A stretch of 64,000 nt of DNA from Kitasatospora xanthocidica (GCF_014656195.1 NZ_BNBY01000005.1:266971-330970); one strand, 5' to 3'. Positions 46,924-61,111 are shown, counted from the stretch's first letter. Notes: generated by a model from the sequence alone, not told the origin. Made by a program: numbers and translations.

Positions 46924-48000
46924 ATGTTCGAGGCAGTCGAAGAGCTCCTCGTCGAGCACGCCGACCTCGAGACGAGGCTGGCCGACCCGTCCGTCCACGC
47001 CGACCAGAACAACGCCCGCAAGCTGGCCAAGCGGTACGCCGAGCTGACCCCGATCACCCGGGTCTACCGGCAGTGGCGGCAGGCCGGCGAGGACATCGAG
47101 GCCGCGCGCGAACTCGCCGCGGAGGACCCGGAGTTCCTCGCCGAGGTGAAGGACTCCGAGGCGCGCCGGGACGAGCTCACCGAGGAGCTGCGGCTGCTGC
47201 TGGTGCCGCGCGACCCGAGCGACGACAAGGACGTCATCCTGGAGATCAAGGCGGGCGAGGGCGGCGAGGAGTCCGCGCTGTTCGCCGGCGACCTGCTCCG
47301 GATGTACCTGCGCTTCGCGGAGCGGATCGGCTGGAAGACCGAGCTCATCGACTCCAACGAGTCCGACCTCGGCGGCTACAAGGACGTCTCGGTGGCCGTG
47401 AAGACCAAGGGCAACGCCGAGCCCGGCCAGGGCGTCTGGGCCCGGCTGAAGTACGAGGGCGGCGTGCACCGCGTGCAGCGCGTCCCCGCCACCGAGTCCC
47501 AGGGCCGCATCCACACCTCCGCGGCGGGCGTGCTGGTCACCCCCGAGGCGGAGGAGGTCGAGGTCGAGATCCTCGCCAACGACCTGCGGATCGACGTCTA
47601 CCGCTCCTCCGGCCCCGGCGGCCAGTCGGTCAACACCACCGACTCCGCGGTCCGGATCACCCACCTGCCGACCGGTATCGTGGCGTCCTGCCAGAACGAG
47701 AAGAGCCAGCTGCAGAACAAGGAGCAGGCGATGCGCATCCTGCGTTCGCGGCTGCTGGCCGCCGCGCAGGAGGAGGCCGAGCGCGAGGCCTCGGACGCGC
47801 GCCGCAGCCAGGTCCGCACGGTGGACCGCTCCGAGCGGATCCGGACGTACAACTACCCCGAGAACCGCATCTCGGACCACCGCACGGGGTTCAAGTCGTA
47901 CAACCTGGACCAGGTCCTGGACGGCGACCTGAACGCGGTGATCCAGTCCTGCGTCGACAAGGACGCGGCGGCCAAGCTCGCCGCGGCCCAAGAGAACTGA
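46924..48000 (+). CDS. prfA: Peptide chain release factor 1
   Basis: RF1 releases the peptide at UAA and UAG. The 358 residues are full length. The stop-recognition tripeptide PAT lies in VPATESQGR, as in RF1. The catalytic GGQ is at 232-234 and is the Gln later methylated by PrmC, encoded next. The frame is open from 46567, but the ATG at 46924 starts the conserved [16 protein letters not shown]. Confidence 0.97.
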   Translation: MFEAVEELLVEHADLETRLADPSVHADQNNARKLAKRYAELTPITRVYRQWRQAGEDIEAARELAAEDPEFLAEVKDSEARRDELTEELRLLLVPRDPSDDKDVILEIKAGEGGEESALFAGDLLRMYLRFAERIGWKTELIDSNESDLGGYKDVSVAVKTKGNAEPGQGVWARLKYEGGVHRVQRVPATESQGRIHTSAAGVLVTPEAEEVEVEILANDLRIDVYRSSGPGGQSVNTTDSAVRITHLPTGIVASCQNEKSQLQNKEQAMRILRSRLLAAAQEEAEREASDARRSQVRTVDRSERIRTYNYPENRISDHRTGFKSYNLDQVLDGDLNAVIQSCVDKDAAAKLAAAQEN

Positions 48001-48063
48001 GACCGGCGCGCCCCAGCCCACGCGCGGTCCGAAGCCGGAGCGCAGAAACATGAGGTCGTACGG

Positions 48064-48930
48064 ATGAACCTGCTGCTCGCCGAGGTGGCCCAGGCCACCC
48101 AGCGGTTGGCCGCGGCCGGCGTGCCGTCGCCGCGCTTCGACGCCGAGGAGCTCGCCGCCTACGTCCACCACGTCAAGCGCAGCCAGCTGCACACCGTGAA
48201 GGACGCCGACTTCGACGCCCGCTACTGGGAGGCGGTCTCGCGCCGCGAGGCGCGCGAGCCGCTCCAGCACATCACCGGACGCGCGTTCTTCCGCTACCTC
48301 GAACTGGAGGTCGGCCCCGGGGTGTTCGTGCCCCGGCCGGAGACCGAGACGGTCGTCGAGTGGGCCATAGACGCGGTGCGCGACATGGACGTGGCCGAGC
48401 CGCTGGTGGTGGACCTGTGCTCCGGCTCCGGCGCGATCGCCCTCGCCCTCGCCCAGGAGCTGCCGCGCTCGACCGTGCACGCCTTCGAGCTGGACGAGGG
48501 CGCGCTCGAGTACACCCGGCGCAACATCGAGGCCAGCCCGGACCGCGCCAGGGTCACCCTGCACGCCGGGGACGCCACCAAGGCCTTCGAGGACGACCGC
48601 TCCTGGGACGGCCGCTTCGACCTGGTCATCTCCAACCCGCCGTACATCCCGCTCACCGAGTGGGAGTACGTCGCGCCGGAGGCCCGCGACCACGACCCGC
48701 AGATGTCGCTGTTCTCCGGCGAGGACGGCCTGGACACCATCCGCGGCATCGAGCGGGTGGCCGCGCGGCTGCTGCGCCCGGGCGGCGCGGTGGTGATCGA
48801 GCACGCCGACCAGCAGGGCGGCCAGGTGCCGTGGATCTTCAACGAGGAACGCGGCTGGACGGACACCGCCGACCACCGCGACCTGAACAACCGGCCGCGC
48901 TTCACAACCGCCCGCAGGGTGTCGTTGTGA
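48064..48930 (+). CDS. prmC: Release factor glutamine methyltransferase
   Basis: PrmC methylates the GGQ glutamine of release factors using SAM. The 288 residues have the N-terminal helical domain (about 1-80) and a Rossmann methyltransferase with VVDLCSGSGAIALALA and the NPPYIP motif. It follows prfA, the standard arrangement. The last nine codons with the stop are copied 42 bases downstream. Confidence 0.95.
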   Translation: MNLLLAEVAQATQRLAAAGVPSPRFDAEELAAYVHHVKRSQLHTVKDADFDARYWEAVSRREAREPLQHITGRAFFRYLELEVGPGVFVPRPETETVVEWAIDAVRDMDVAEPLVVDLCSGSGAIALALAQELPRSTVHAFELDEGALEYTRRNIEASPDRARVTLHAGDATKAFEDDRSWDGRFDLVISNPPYIPLTEWEYVAPEARDHDPQMSLFSGEDGLDTIRGIERVAARLLRPGGAVVIEHADQQGGQVPWIFNEERGWTDTADHRDLNNRPRFTTARRVSL

Positions 48931-48972
48931 ACCGTCGAGCACAGTACAACAGCCCGCAGGGTGTCGTTGTGA
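48904..48972 (+). repeat. 42-bp-period duplication of the prmC 3' end
   Basis: Bases 48904-48930 (the last nine codons, TTARRVSL plus stop) recur at 48946-48972 with one mismatch; the shared core contains CCCGCAGGGTGTCGTTGTGA. TTCACAAC (48901-48908) and GTTGTGAA (48924-48931) also form an inverted repeat across the first copy. Confidence 0.85.
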
Positions 48973-49027
48973 CCGCTGTGACGGCCGTAGTGACCGCCGA
49001 GAGCCACTCCGGAAGGGGACCGCACCG

Positions 49028-49675
49028 ATGAGCCGCCGCTACGACTGTGCCGATGCCGGGGACCGCGCCACCGGTCTGCGCGAGGCCGCCTCGGCCGTCC
49101 GCCGCGGCGAACTCGTCGTGCTGCCCACCGACACCCTGTACGGGGTCGGCGCGGACGCCTTCTCCCCGGAGGGCGTCGGCGAGCTGATGACCGCCCGCGG
49201 CCGCGGCCGCAACACGCCCTCCCCGGTGCTGGTCGGCTCGCCGACCACGCTGCACGGCCTGGTCACCGACTTCTCCGAGCAGGCCTGGGAGCTGGTCGAC
49301 GCCTTCTGGCCCGGCGGGCTGACCCTGGTCGCCCGGCACCAGCCCTCGCTGCGCTGGGACCTCGGCGAGACCCGCGGCACCGTCGCGGTCCGGATGCCGC
49401 TGCACCCGGTCGCCATCGAGCTGCTGAACGCCACCGGTCCGATGGCCGTCTCCAGCGCCAACCGGATCGGCGGAGCCTCGCCGCTGACCTGCGACGAGGC
49501 GCAGGGGCAGCTCGGCGACGCGGTCTCGGTCTACCTGGACGGCGGGTCGGCCGACCACTCCGCCGCCTCGTCCATCGTCGACGTGACCGGCAAGGTCCCG
49601 GTCCTGCTGCGGGCCGGCGCGATCAGCGTCGAGCAGCTGAGGGAGGTCGTCCCCGACCTGGAGGCCGGCAGTTGA
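49028..49675 (+). CDS. tsaC: Threonylcarbamoyl-AMP synthase
   Basis: TsaC/Sua5 makes threonylcarbamoyl-AMP for the t6A base of ANN-reading tRNAs. The 215 residues carry the YrdC fold with PTDTLYGVGADAF, the FWPGGLTLV strand and VAVRMPLHP, and SSANRIGGASPLT near the end. It is shorter than Sua5 and lacks its extra domain. The ATG at 49028 is preceded by GGAAGGGG. Its stop overlaps the TTG of the phosphatase gene. Confidence 0.92.
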   Translation: MSRRYDCADAGDRATGLREAASAVRRGELVVLPTDTLYGVGADAFSPEGVGELMTARGRGRNTPSPVLVGSPTTLHGLVTDFSEQAWELVDAFWPGGLTLVARHQPSLRWDLGETRGTVAVRMPLHPVAIELLNATGPMAVSSANRIGGASPLTCDEAQGQLGDAVSVYLDGGSADHSAASSIVDVTGKVPVLLRAGAISVEQLREVVPDLEAGS

Positions 49676-50349
49676 CGCCCATCGCCTCGCTCCATGCCGG
49701 GCCCGGCATAGCGCCGTACCTGAGCGTGGGCCCCAGGCCGCTGGACCACTTCCGGATCCTGTTCGTCTGCACCGGGAACATCTGCCGATCGCCGATCGCC
49801 GAGCGGCTCACCCGGCGTGAGCTGGACACCCGGCTGAGCCCCCGGGTGGCCGGGCGGATCCTGGTCGAGAGCGCCGGCACCTGGGGCCACGTGGGCGCGC
49901 CGATGGAGGACCACGCCGCGACCGTGCTCGACGAGTACGGCGCCGACAGCGGCGGCTTCACCGGCCGGGAACTGCTGGACGAGCACGTGGTCGAGGCGGA
50001 CCTGGTGCTCACCGCGACCCTGGACCACCGCGCCCAGGTGATCTCGATGGGGCACGAGGCGGGGCTGCGCACCTTCACGCTGAAGGAGTTCACCCGCCTG
50101 GTGCGGACGATCGACCCGGGCACGCTGCCGGACCCGCGGCGCGGTGCCGACGTCACCGAGCGGGCCCGCGCACTGGTCCGGGCCGCCGCCGCGCTGCGCG
50201 GCTGGCTGCTGGCCGCCACCCCGGAGTCGGACGAGCTGGACGACCCGTACGGGGCCCCGATCGGCATGTTCCGCAACTGCGGCGAGGAGATATTCCACGC
50301 GGTCGACCCGGTGGTCACCGCGCTCACCGGCGTCTCCGCACCCCGCTGA
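49672..50349 (+). CDS. Low-molecular-weight protein-tyrosine phosphatase family
   Basis: The 225-residue protein has the P-loop CTGNICRS (Cys33, Arg39) after a non-conserved extension of about 25 residues. The DP motif in DDPYGAP near residue 193 supplies the general acid. Family members remove phosphate from tyrosine or, in some cases, arginine. The TTG at 49672 overlaps the tsaC stop codon (TTGA), so coupling is likely. No tyrosine kinase is adjacent, and the target is unknown. Confidence 0.87.
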   Translation: MTPIASLHAGPGIAPYLSVGPRPLDHFRILFVCTGNICRSPIAERLTRRELDTRLSPRVAGRILVESAGTWGHVGAPMEDHAATVLDEYGADSGGFTGRELLDEHVVEADLVLTATLDHRAQVISMGHEAGLRTFTLKEFTRLVRTIDPGTLPDPRRGADVTERARALVRAAAALRGWLLAATPESDELDDPYGAPIGMFRNCGEEIFHAVDPVVTALTGVSAPR

Positions 50350-50489
50350 CCCCGCGAGCGACACCCGGCGAGCGGCACCGCTCGCGAGCGAGCCGAAGGG
50401 CCGCGCCGGTGCCGAAAGGGAGAAGCGAGGAGGCCCGAGGGACGAGGGCATTGGAGCGCCGACCGTCGGCGCCGGGCCGGAGCGGCCCG

Positions 50490-50531
50490 GAGGCGAGCCG
50501 AGCGCAATAAGAGGCGAGCCGAGCGCAATAA
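50490..50531 (+). repeat. Perfect 21-bp tandem repeat, two copies
   Basis: The unit GAGGCGAGCCGAGCGCAATA plus A occurs at 50490-50510 and 50511-50531 without a mismatch. Confidence 0.9.
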
Positions 50532-50599
50532 AAGGGGGCCCGAACGGCCCCGTTCCGGCGGGCCGGGCGCCGGTGGCGGTCCTACGCTGGACTGACCGG

Positions 50600-50628
50600 C
50601 CCCCAGCCTCCGGCTGGGAGGTGCCCCC
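50600..50628. repeat. Dispersed palindromic element, copy 1
   Basis: The core CCCAGCC-TCC-GGCTGGG is flanked by CCCCC on the right. In reverse orientation it matches the element at 62345-62372 at nearly every base. Similar GGAGGCTGGGGG words are common between streptomycete genes. Confidence 0.75.
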
Positions 50629-50653
50629 ACCCGCAGCGCCCGGGAGCCCCGCC

Positions 50654-51934
50654 ATGACCGTCACCGAAGCCGCGACCGGCTCGACCACGACGAAGGGGCG
50701 CCCCTGGGCGTCCGAGGCCCTGTTCCGGGCGGATCCGCAGCTGGCCGACCTGCTGGCCGCGGAGGCCGAGCGGCGGGCCGAGACGATCCAGCTGCTGGCG
50801 GGGGAGAACCTCACCACCCCCGCCGTGCTGGCGGCCCTGACCGGCCCCCTGATCGACAAGTACGCCGAGGGCTACCCGGGCCGCCGGCACCACACCGGCT
50901 GCGCGCTGGCGGACGCCGCGGAGCTGCTGGCGGTCGACCGGGCCCGCGGGCTGTTCGCCGCCCCGCACGCCAACGTCCAGCCCCGCTCGGTGACTTCGGC
51001 GATGCTGGCGGCGTACGCGGCGCTGCTGAAGCCCGGCGACGGGGTGCTGGCGATGTCGCTGGAGCACGGCGGCCACCTCAGCTGCGGCTCGCGCGCCAAC
51101 TTCTCCGGCCGCTGGTTCACCTTCACCGGTTACGGCGTCCGGGAGGGCGACGGGCTGATCGACCTCGACCAGGTGCGGGAGCTGGCCCGGCAGCACCGCC
51201 CCAAGGCCATCGTGGCGGGCTCGATCTCCTACCCCCGGCACCCGGACTGGGCGGCCTTCCGGGAGATCGCCGACGAGGTGGACGCCTATCTGATCGCCGC
51301 CGTCGCGCAGACCACCGGCCTGGTCGCGGCCGGGGTGGCGCCCTCGCCGGTGCCCTACGCGGACGTCACGGTGGCGGCCACCCACAAGCTGCTGCGCGGT
51401 CCGCGCGGCGGTCTGCTGCTGTGCACGGCGGAGCTGGCGGAGCGGATCGACCGGGCGGTGTTCCCGTTCACCCAGGGCGGCGCGGCGATGAACGAGGTGG
51501 CGGGCAAGGCGGTGGCCCTCATGGAGGCCTCGACGCCCGCGTACCGGGCGTACGCGGAGCAGACCGTGTCCGGGGCGCGGGCACTGTCCGAGGGGCTCGC
51601 AGAGGCCGGAATGCGCCCCCTGACGGGTGGTACCGACACCCATCTGGTGACGGCCGACCTGAGCCCGCTGGGGGTGACCGGCGCGGAGGCCGAACGGCGC
51701 TGCGCGGCGGCCGGGCTGCTGCTCGGCAAGTGCGCGCTGCCCTTCGACCCGGCGCCGCCCGCCGAGGCCTCCGGGATCCGGCTCGGCACGGGCACCGTGA
51801 CCAGCCAGGGGATGGGCGGGGCGGAGCTGTCCGAGATCGCCGGGCTGGTCGCGCGGGTGGCCGCCGGCGGCGCCGTGGCCCCGGCCGCGGCCCGGGTCAG
51901 GGAGCTCGCGGGGGCCTTCGCGGACCGGACCTGA
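50654..51934 (+). CDS. Serine hydroxymethyltransferase-like protein with altered active site
   Basis: The 426-residue protein is clearly SHMT-fold (AEGYPGRR, HGGHLS, PLP Lys245 in THKLLRGPRGG), but key residues differ. In canonical SHMT the motif DMAHxAGLVAAG gives the Asp that pairs with the PLP ring nitrogen and a stacking His. Here it reads AVAQTTGLVAAG, with Ala216 and Gln219. RYYGGCE has become RHHTGCA, so the Tyr and Glu are lost, and NVQPHSG is NVQPRSV. The substrate Arg in GIRLGTG remains. It is probably not the main GlyA; the reaction is unknown. The ATG at 50654 follows GGGAG. Confidence 0.85.
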   Translation: MTVTEAATGSTTTKGRPWASEALFRADPQLADLLAAEAERRAETIQLLAGENLTTPAVLAALTGPLIDKYAEGYPGRRHHTGCALADAAELLAVDRARGLFAAPHANVQPRSVTSAMLAAYAALLKPGDGVLAMSLEHGGHLSCGSRANFSGRWFTFTGYGVREGDGLIDLDQVRELARQHRPKAIVAGSISYPRHPDWAAFREIADEVDAYLIAAVAQTTGLVAAGVAPSPVPYADVTVAATHKLLRGPRGGLLLCTAELAERIDRAVFPFTQGGAAMNEVAGKAVALMEASTPAYRAYAEQTVSGARALSEGLAEAGMRPLTGGTDTHLVTADLSPLGVTGAEAERRCAAAGLLLGKCALPFDPAPPAEASGIRLGTGTVTSQGMGGAELSEIAGLVARVAAGGAVAPAAARVRELAGAFADRT

Positions 51935-52056
51935 GACCCGTCCGTCCACGGGCATCCGGATCTCCTACCCGGGAGGGCGAACCGCGATGCACGTCCCGGG
52001 CGTCCGACTCAATAAGGTGTGTGCCGTGGCGACGCACCTCGAACCCCGGGAAGGCA

Positions 52057-52080
52057 GGGGAGTACCTTCGGTACTTCCCC
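52057..52080 (+). promoter_or_regulatory. Tight hairpin just before the WecA-like gene
   Basis: GGGG-AGTACC-TTC-GGTACT-T-CCCC folds into a 10-bp stem with a 3-base loop, ending 15 bases before the AGGAGG ribosome site. It could be an attenuator or an mRNA stabiliser. Confidence 0.5.
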
Positions 52081-52107
52081 GTTCGACAGTGATGCAGGAG
52101 GCCAGTG

Positions 52108-53385
52108 GTGCGTGAGTATCTGCTGGTGCTGTTCTGCACCGCCGCCGTCACCTACCTGCTGACCGGCCCGGTCCGGAAGTTCGCCATCGCGGCCGGCGCC
52201 ATGCCGCCGGTGCGCGCCCGCGACGTGCACCGCGAGCCCACTCCGCGGCTCGGCGGCATCGCGATGTTCGGCGGGCTCTGCGCGGGCATCCTGGTCGCCT
52301 CGCAACTCACCAACCTGAGCAAGGTGTTCAGCCAGGGCACCGACATCCGCGCGCTGCTGTCCGGCGCCGGGATCATGTGGCTGCTCGGTGTGCTCGACGA
52401 CAAGTGGGGCGTGGACGCGCTGGTGAAACTCGGCGGCCAGATGATCGCCGCCGGTGTGATGGTCTGGCAGGGCGTCACGGTGATCACCCTCCCGGTGCCC
52501 GGTGTCGGCGCGGTCGCGGTGAGCCCGACCCAGGGCATGGTCATCTCGGTCACCCTGGTCGTCGTCATGGTCAACGCGGTGAACTTCATCGACGGCCTGG
52601 ACGGTCTGGCGGGCGGCATGGTCTGCATCGCCGCGATCGCCTTCTTCCTGTACAGCTACCGGCTCTGGTACGGCTACGCGATCACCGACGCGGCCCCCGC
52701 CGTGCTGTTCAGCGTGCTGCTGATCGGGATGTGCCTGGGCTTCCTGGCGCACAACATGCACCCGGCGCGGATCTTCATGGGGGACTCCGGCTCGATGATG
52801 CTGGGCCTGATGCTGGCCGTCGCCGCGATCTCCATCACCGGCCGGGTCGACCCCGACCTGATCAGCAACGAGACCGGTTCGCAGACCGCCACCGTGCACA
52901 CCCTGGTGCCCATCTACATCCCGCTGCTGCTGCCGCTGACGGTCATCGCGCTGCCGCTGGCCGACCTGCTGCTGGCCGTGGTGCGCCGCACCTGGGCCGG
53001 CCAGTCGCCGTTCGCCGCGGACAAGCGCCATCTGCACCACCGGCTGCTGCAGGTCGGGCACTCGCACAGCCGGGCCGTGCTGATCATGTACTTCTGGGCC
53101 GCGCTGATCGCCTTCGGCTCGGTGGCCTTCTCGGTGACCAACACCGGTCGTGCCGTGGTCCTGACGCTCGCCGGGCTCTGCCTGCTCGGCCTGGTGGTGC
53201 TGCTCATCCCGCGGTTCCGGCCGCGCGCCCCGCGGGCGGTGCAGTCCTTCGTCCCGCCGCGGTACCGCCGTCAGTCCTCAGGTCCGATGGCCGAACTGTC
53301 GGCGAAGGACAAGCAACTCCTGGGTGAAGCCGGGCGGAACCCGTCCGAGCCCGCCGACCACGGCCCGGCCGGCCGCCGTCGCTGA
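52108..53385 (+). CDS. WecA/MraY-like undecaprenyl-phosphate sugar-1-phosphate transferase
   Basis: The enzyme loads a sugar-1-phosphate (typically GlcNAc-1-P) onto undecaprenyl phosphate, the first step of a surface-polymer linkage unit. The 425 residues have 10-11 membrane helices. Motifs are VLDDKWG, NFIDGLDGLAGG, GDSGSM and the HHxH-like KRHLHHRLL, plus a polar C-terminal tail. The WecA type is favoured over MraY by position outside the cell-wall cluster and by the NFIDGLDGLAGG form. GTG at 52108 has AGGAGG 6 bases upstream; GTG at 52105 is an alternative. It could act with the nearby LCP ligase. Confidence 0.9.
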   Translation: MREYLLVLFCTAAVTYLLTGPVRKFAIAAGAMPPVRARDVHREPTPRLGGIAMFGGLCAGILVASQLTNLSKVFSQGTDIRALLSGAGIMWLLGVLDDKWGVDALVKLGGQMIAAGVMVWQGVTVITLPVPGVGAVAVSPTQGMVISVTLVVVMVNAVNFIDGLDGLAGGMVCIAAIAFFLYSYRLWYGYAITDAAPAVLFSVLLIGMCLGFLAHNMHPARIFMGDSGSMMLGLMLAVAAISITGRVDPDLISNETGSQTATVHTLVPIYIPLLLPLTVIALPLADLLLAVVRRTWAGQSPFAADKRHLHHRLLQVGHSHSRAVLIMYFWAALIAFGSVAFSVTNTGRAVVLTLAGLCLLGLVVLLIPRFRPRAPRAVQSFVPPRYRRQSSGPMAELSAKDKQLLGEAGRNPSEPADHGPAGRRR

Positions 53386-53697
53386 CGGGCGGCGCCGACA
53401 AGGTGGTTGACGACCCGTCAGGCGCCCTCACCCGTACGGCGGAATCGTTGAGACGATGGTGTGACAGGTGCCACACATTCATGGTAAAGCTCTCATCAAA
53501 TAGTTTGTGATACCGTTCACGAGTACCGAGAACACGCCGAAAGACCTGACAGGTGGATGACTTCCGTCCCTGTCGGTCTCCCTCGACGGGCCCGCCGTCC
53601 CCGCGGGCGGCCCGGCGGCGATGCCTCGGTCCGGTGTCAACCCGCCACCGCTGTGCCCGTCCCCCCGCCACATCGACATGCCGCCGGAGCTGCCGAC
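53386..53697 (+). other. Promoter region of the atp operon
   Basis: These 312 bases include an unusually AT-rich stretch (53480-53530) with TTTGTGATACC, where GATACC is a likely -10 element. A leader of about 180 bases then runs up to atpI. TTGACG near 53406 is another possible -35 box. I see no gene. Confidence 0.5.
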
Positions 53698-54141
53698 ATG
53701 CCGTCCACCGACGCCCGGATCCTCCGAGGCGCCGCGATTCCCACTGCGGTCGCCGGGATCATCGCCATGGCGATCTCCTTCGCAGTCGCCGGTGGGAAGG
53801 GGCTGCTCGGCGCCCTCTTCGGCGCACTGCTCGTCATGGCCTTCTTCAGCTTCGGCCAGATCGCGCTCGACCGGCTGACCAGGTCGAACCCGCACATCCT
53901 GATGGCCGCCGGGCTGCTGGTGTACACCACGCAGATCCTGCTGGTCGGCATCGTGCTCGCGATCTTCAAGAACACCGAGCTCTTCAACCGGCAGGCGTTC
54001 GCCTTCACCCTGCTGGGCTGCGCCCTGATCTGGACGGGCTTCCAGGTGCGCGGCGCACTCAAGGCCAAGACTTTCTACGTCGACACCGACGCCTCGGAAA
54101 AGAAGGGCGACAAGCCCTCCGACTCGGGACGTCAACAGTGA
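53698..54141 (+). CDS. atpI: ATP synthase protein I
   Basis: AtpI is a small membrane protein that helps assemble the c-ring. The 147 residues have four hydrophobic segments (about 10-30, 33-52, 63-85 and 93-110) and a charged tail. The ATG at 53698 has GGAG 8 bases before it and starts MPSTDARILRGAAIP; the frame opens at 53557. It is the first gene of the atp operon. Confidence 0.88.
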   Translation: MPSTDARILRGAAIPTAVAGIIAMAISFAVAGGKGLLGALFGALLVMAFFSFGQIALDRLTRSNPHILMAAGLLVYTTQILLVGIVLAIFKNTELFNRQAFAFTLLGCALIWTGFQVRGALKAKTFYVDTDASEKKGDKPSDSGRQQ

Positions 54142-54155
54142 CGAGGCCCGGCTGT

Positions 54156-54172
54156 CCCCCCTTCGAGGGGGG
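54156..54172 (+). terminator. Hairpin between atpI and atpB
   Basis: CCCCCC-TTCGA-GGGGGG lies 15 bases after the atpI stop. It may reduce read-through from atpI. Confidence 0.5.
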
Positions 54173-54177
54173 CGGTG

Positions 54178-54206
54178 TTTATGCCGCACTGACGGCCTGC
54201 TATCGT
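54178..54206 (+). promoter_or_regulatory. Possible internal promoter before atpB
   Basis: TTTATG (54178-54183) and TATCGT (54201-54206) are spaced by 17 bases, just after the atpI-atpB hairpin. Confidence 0.35.
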
Positions 54207-54426
54207 CCGTCGCAACAACGGAGTACGGGAAGAGGCCAGGTCTGTCCGCACAGCGGACCGATCGCCCCCCGGACCCGCGCAGTCTTCGATGATCCCGCAG
54301 TCGCGCAGCGCGCCGTCGCGCGGGGTCGGCGAGAAACCCATCAAGTTCCAGTGCCGCTCCGTGGCCCGAGGCCACGCCGACACACCGAGGGTGCCGTATC
54401 CATGCGTCACGACGAAGGAGTCCGTG

Positions 54427-55570
<1,144 letters not shown>

Positions 55571-55587
55571 TTCCGGCACACCGGTAG

Positions 55588-56981
<1,394 letters not shown>

Positions 56982-57141
56982 GCAAGCACCGAAGCAGCAC
57001 ATCCGACCCTCGGTCGGGAAACCGGTTCCCCAAGGAGCCGGTACAACGTACGGCCGGTTCGGAAGACCCGGCCGAGAGTCGAATACTTGCGGCCCTCAAT
57101 GGCGGGCCGAGGATCGCAAACTAGGAGAGCAGGGAAGCCTG

Positions 57142-58716
57142 ATGGCGGAGCTTACGATCCGTCCGGAGGAGATCCGGGACGCGCTGGCCGACTTTGTCCA
57201 GTCGTACCAGCCGGACGCCGCTTCTGTGGAAGAGGTCGGCACGGTCACTGACGCGGCGGACGGCATCGCGCATGTCGAGGGCCTGCCCTCGGTCATGGCG
57301 AACGAGCTGCTGAAGTTCGAGGACGGCACGCTCGGCCTCGCGCTGAACCTCGACACCCGCGAGATCGGTGTCGTCATCCTCGGTGAGTTCGGCGGCATCG
57401 AAGAGGGCCAGACCGTGCGCCGCACCGGCGAGGTCCTCTCGGTTCCGGTCGGCGACGGCTACCTCGGCCGCGTCGTGGACCCGCTGGGCAACCCGATCGA
57501 CGGCCTGGGCGAGATCACCGCCGAGTCCCGTCGTGCCCTGGAGCTGCAGGCCCCCGGCGTCATGGCCCGCAAGTCGGTCAAGCAGCCGCTGCAGACCGGC
57601 ATCAAGGCGATCGACGCCATGACCCCGATCGGCCGTGGCCAGCGTCAGCTGATCATCGGTGACCGCCAGACCGGCAAGACCGCGGTGGCCGTCGACACGA
57701 TCATCAACCAGCGCGACAACTGGCGCTCGGGCGACCCGGAGAAGCAGGTCCGCTGCATCTACGTCGCCGTGGGCCAGAAGGGCTCCACCATCGCGTCCGT
57801 CCGCGGCGCCCTGGAGGAGGCCGGCGCGCTGGAGTACACCACCATCGTGGCTGCTCCCGCCTCGGACCCGGCCGGCTTCAAGTACCTCGCCCCGTACACC
57901 GGTTCGGCCATCGGCCAGCACTGGATGTACGCCGGCAAGCACGTCCTGATCATCTTCGACGACCTGTCGAAGCAGGCCGAGGCCTACCGCTCCGTCTCCC
58001 TGCTGCTGCGCCGCCCGCCGGGCCGCGAGGCCTACCCGGGTGACGTCTTCTACCTGCACTCCCGCCTGCTGGAGCGCTGCGCCAAGCTGAACGACGAGCT
58101 CGGCGGCGGCTCGATGACCGGTCTGCCGATCATCGAGACCAAGGCCAACGACGTCTCGGCGTACATCCCGACCAACGTCATCTCCATCACCGACGGCCAG
58201 TGCTTCCTGGAGTCCGACCTGTTCAACGCCGGCATCCGCCCGGCCGTGAACGTCGGTATCTCGGTCTCCCGCGTCGGTGGCTCCGCCCAGATCAAGGCCA
58301 TGCGCTCGGTCGCCGGCCGTCTGCGCCTGGACCTCGCCCAGTACCGTGAGCTGGAGGCCTTCGCCGGCTTCGGCTCCGACCTGGACGCGGCCTCCAAGGC
58401 CCAGCTGGAGCGCGGTGCGCGCATGGTCGAGCTGCTGAAGCAGGGCCAGTACCAGCCGTTCCCGGTCGAGGAGCAGGTCGTCTCCATCTGGGCCGGCACC
58501 ACCGGCAAGCTGGACGACGTCCCGGTCGCCGAGATCCGCCGCTTCGAGCGCGAGTTCCTCGACTACGTCCGCCTGCAGCACAAGGACCTGCTCGCCGGCA
58601 TCGTCGAGACCGGTCTGCTGGCCGACGGCACCGTCGACGCGCTGACCAGCGCGATCGAGGCCTTCAAGCAGGGGTACCAGACCGCCGACGGCAAGCTGCT
58701 CTCCGAGCAGGCCTGA
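57142..58716 (+). CDS. atpA: ATP synthase F1 subunit alpha
   Basis: Alpha is the non-catalytic nucleotide-binding subunit. The 524 residues include the beta-barrel start, Walker A GDRQTGKT (173-180), the [20 protein letters not shown] region and the signature around [17 protein letters not shown]. The ATG at 57142 follows AGGGAAG; the frame opens upstream at 56896. Confidence 0.97.
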   Translation: MAELTIRPEEIRDALADFVQSYQPDAASVEEVGTVTDAADGIAHVEGLPSVMANELLKFEDGTLGLALNLDTREIGVVILGEFGGIEEGQTVRRTGEVLSVPVGDGYLGRVVDPLGNPIDGLGEITAESRRALELQAPGVMARKSVKQPLQTGIKAIDAMTPIGRGQRQLIIGDRQTGKTAVAVDTIINQRDNWRSGDPEKQVRCIYVAVGQKGSTIASVRGALEEAGALEYTTIVAAPASDPAGFKYLAPYTGSAIGQHWMYAGKHVLIIFDDLSKQAEAYRSVSLLLRRPPGREAYPGDVFYLHSRLLERCAKLNDELGGGSMTGLPIIETKANDVSAYIPTNVISITDGQCFLESDLFNAGIRPAVNVGISVSRVGGSAQIKAMRSVAGRLRLDLAQYRELEAFAGFGSDLDAASKAQLERGARMVELLKQGQYQPFPVEEQVVSIWAGTTGKLDDVPVAEIRRFEREFLDYVRLQHKDLLAGIVETGLLADGTVDALTSAIEAFKQGYQTADGKLLSEQA

Positions 58717-58748
58717 GTCCGGTAGCGAGGGAAAGGACGTAACGACCC

Positions 58749-61111
<2,363 letters not shown>

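Larger units (their letters stand above)
50350..50653. other. Purine-rich repeat region before the SHMT-like gene
   Basis: These 304 bases contain a small hairpin (GCGAGCG/CGCTCGC at 50368-50385), repeated GCGAGC words, a perfect 21-bp tandem repeat and a dispersed palindromic element. The SHMT-like frame stays open through it, but codon usage and composition do not support coding. Confidence 0.5.

Noticed and set aside
50144..50653. N-terminal extension of the SHMT-like protein
   Set aside because: The frame is open, but it overlaps the phosphatase gene and crosses repeats and a hairpin; the ATG at 50654 with GGGAG gives the family's usual N-terminus.
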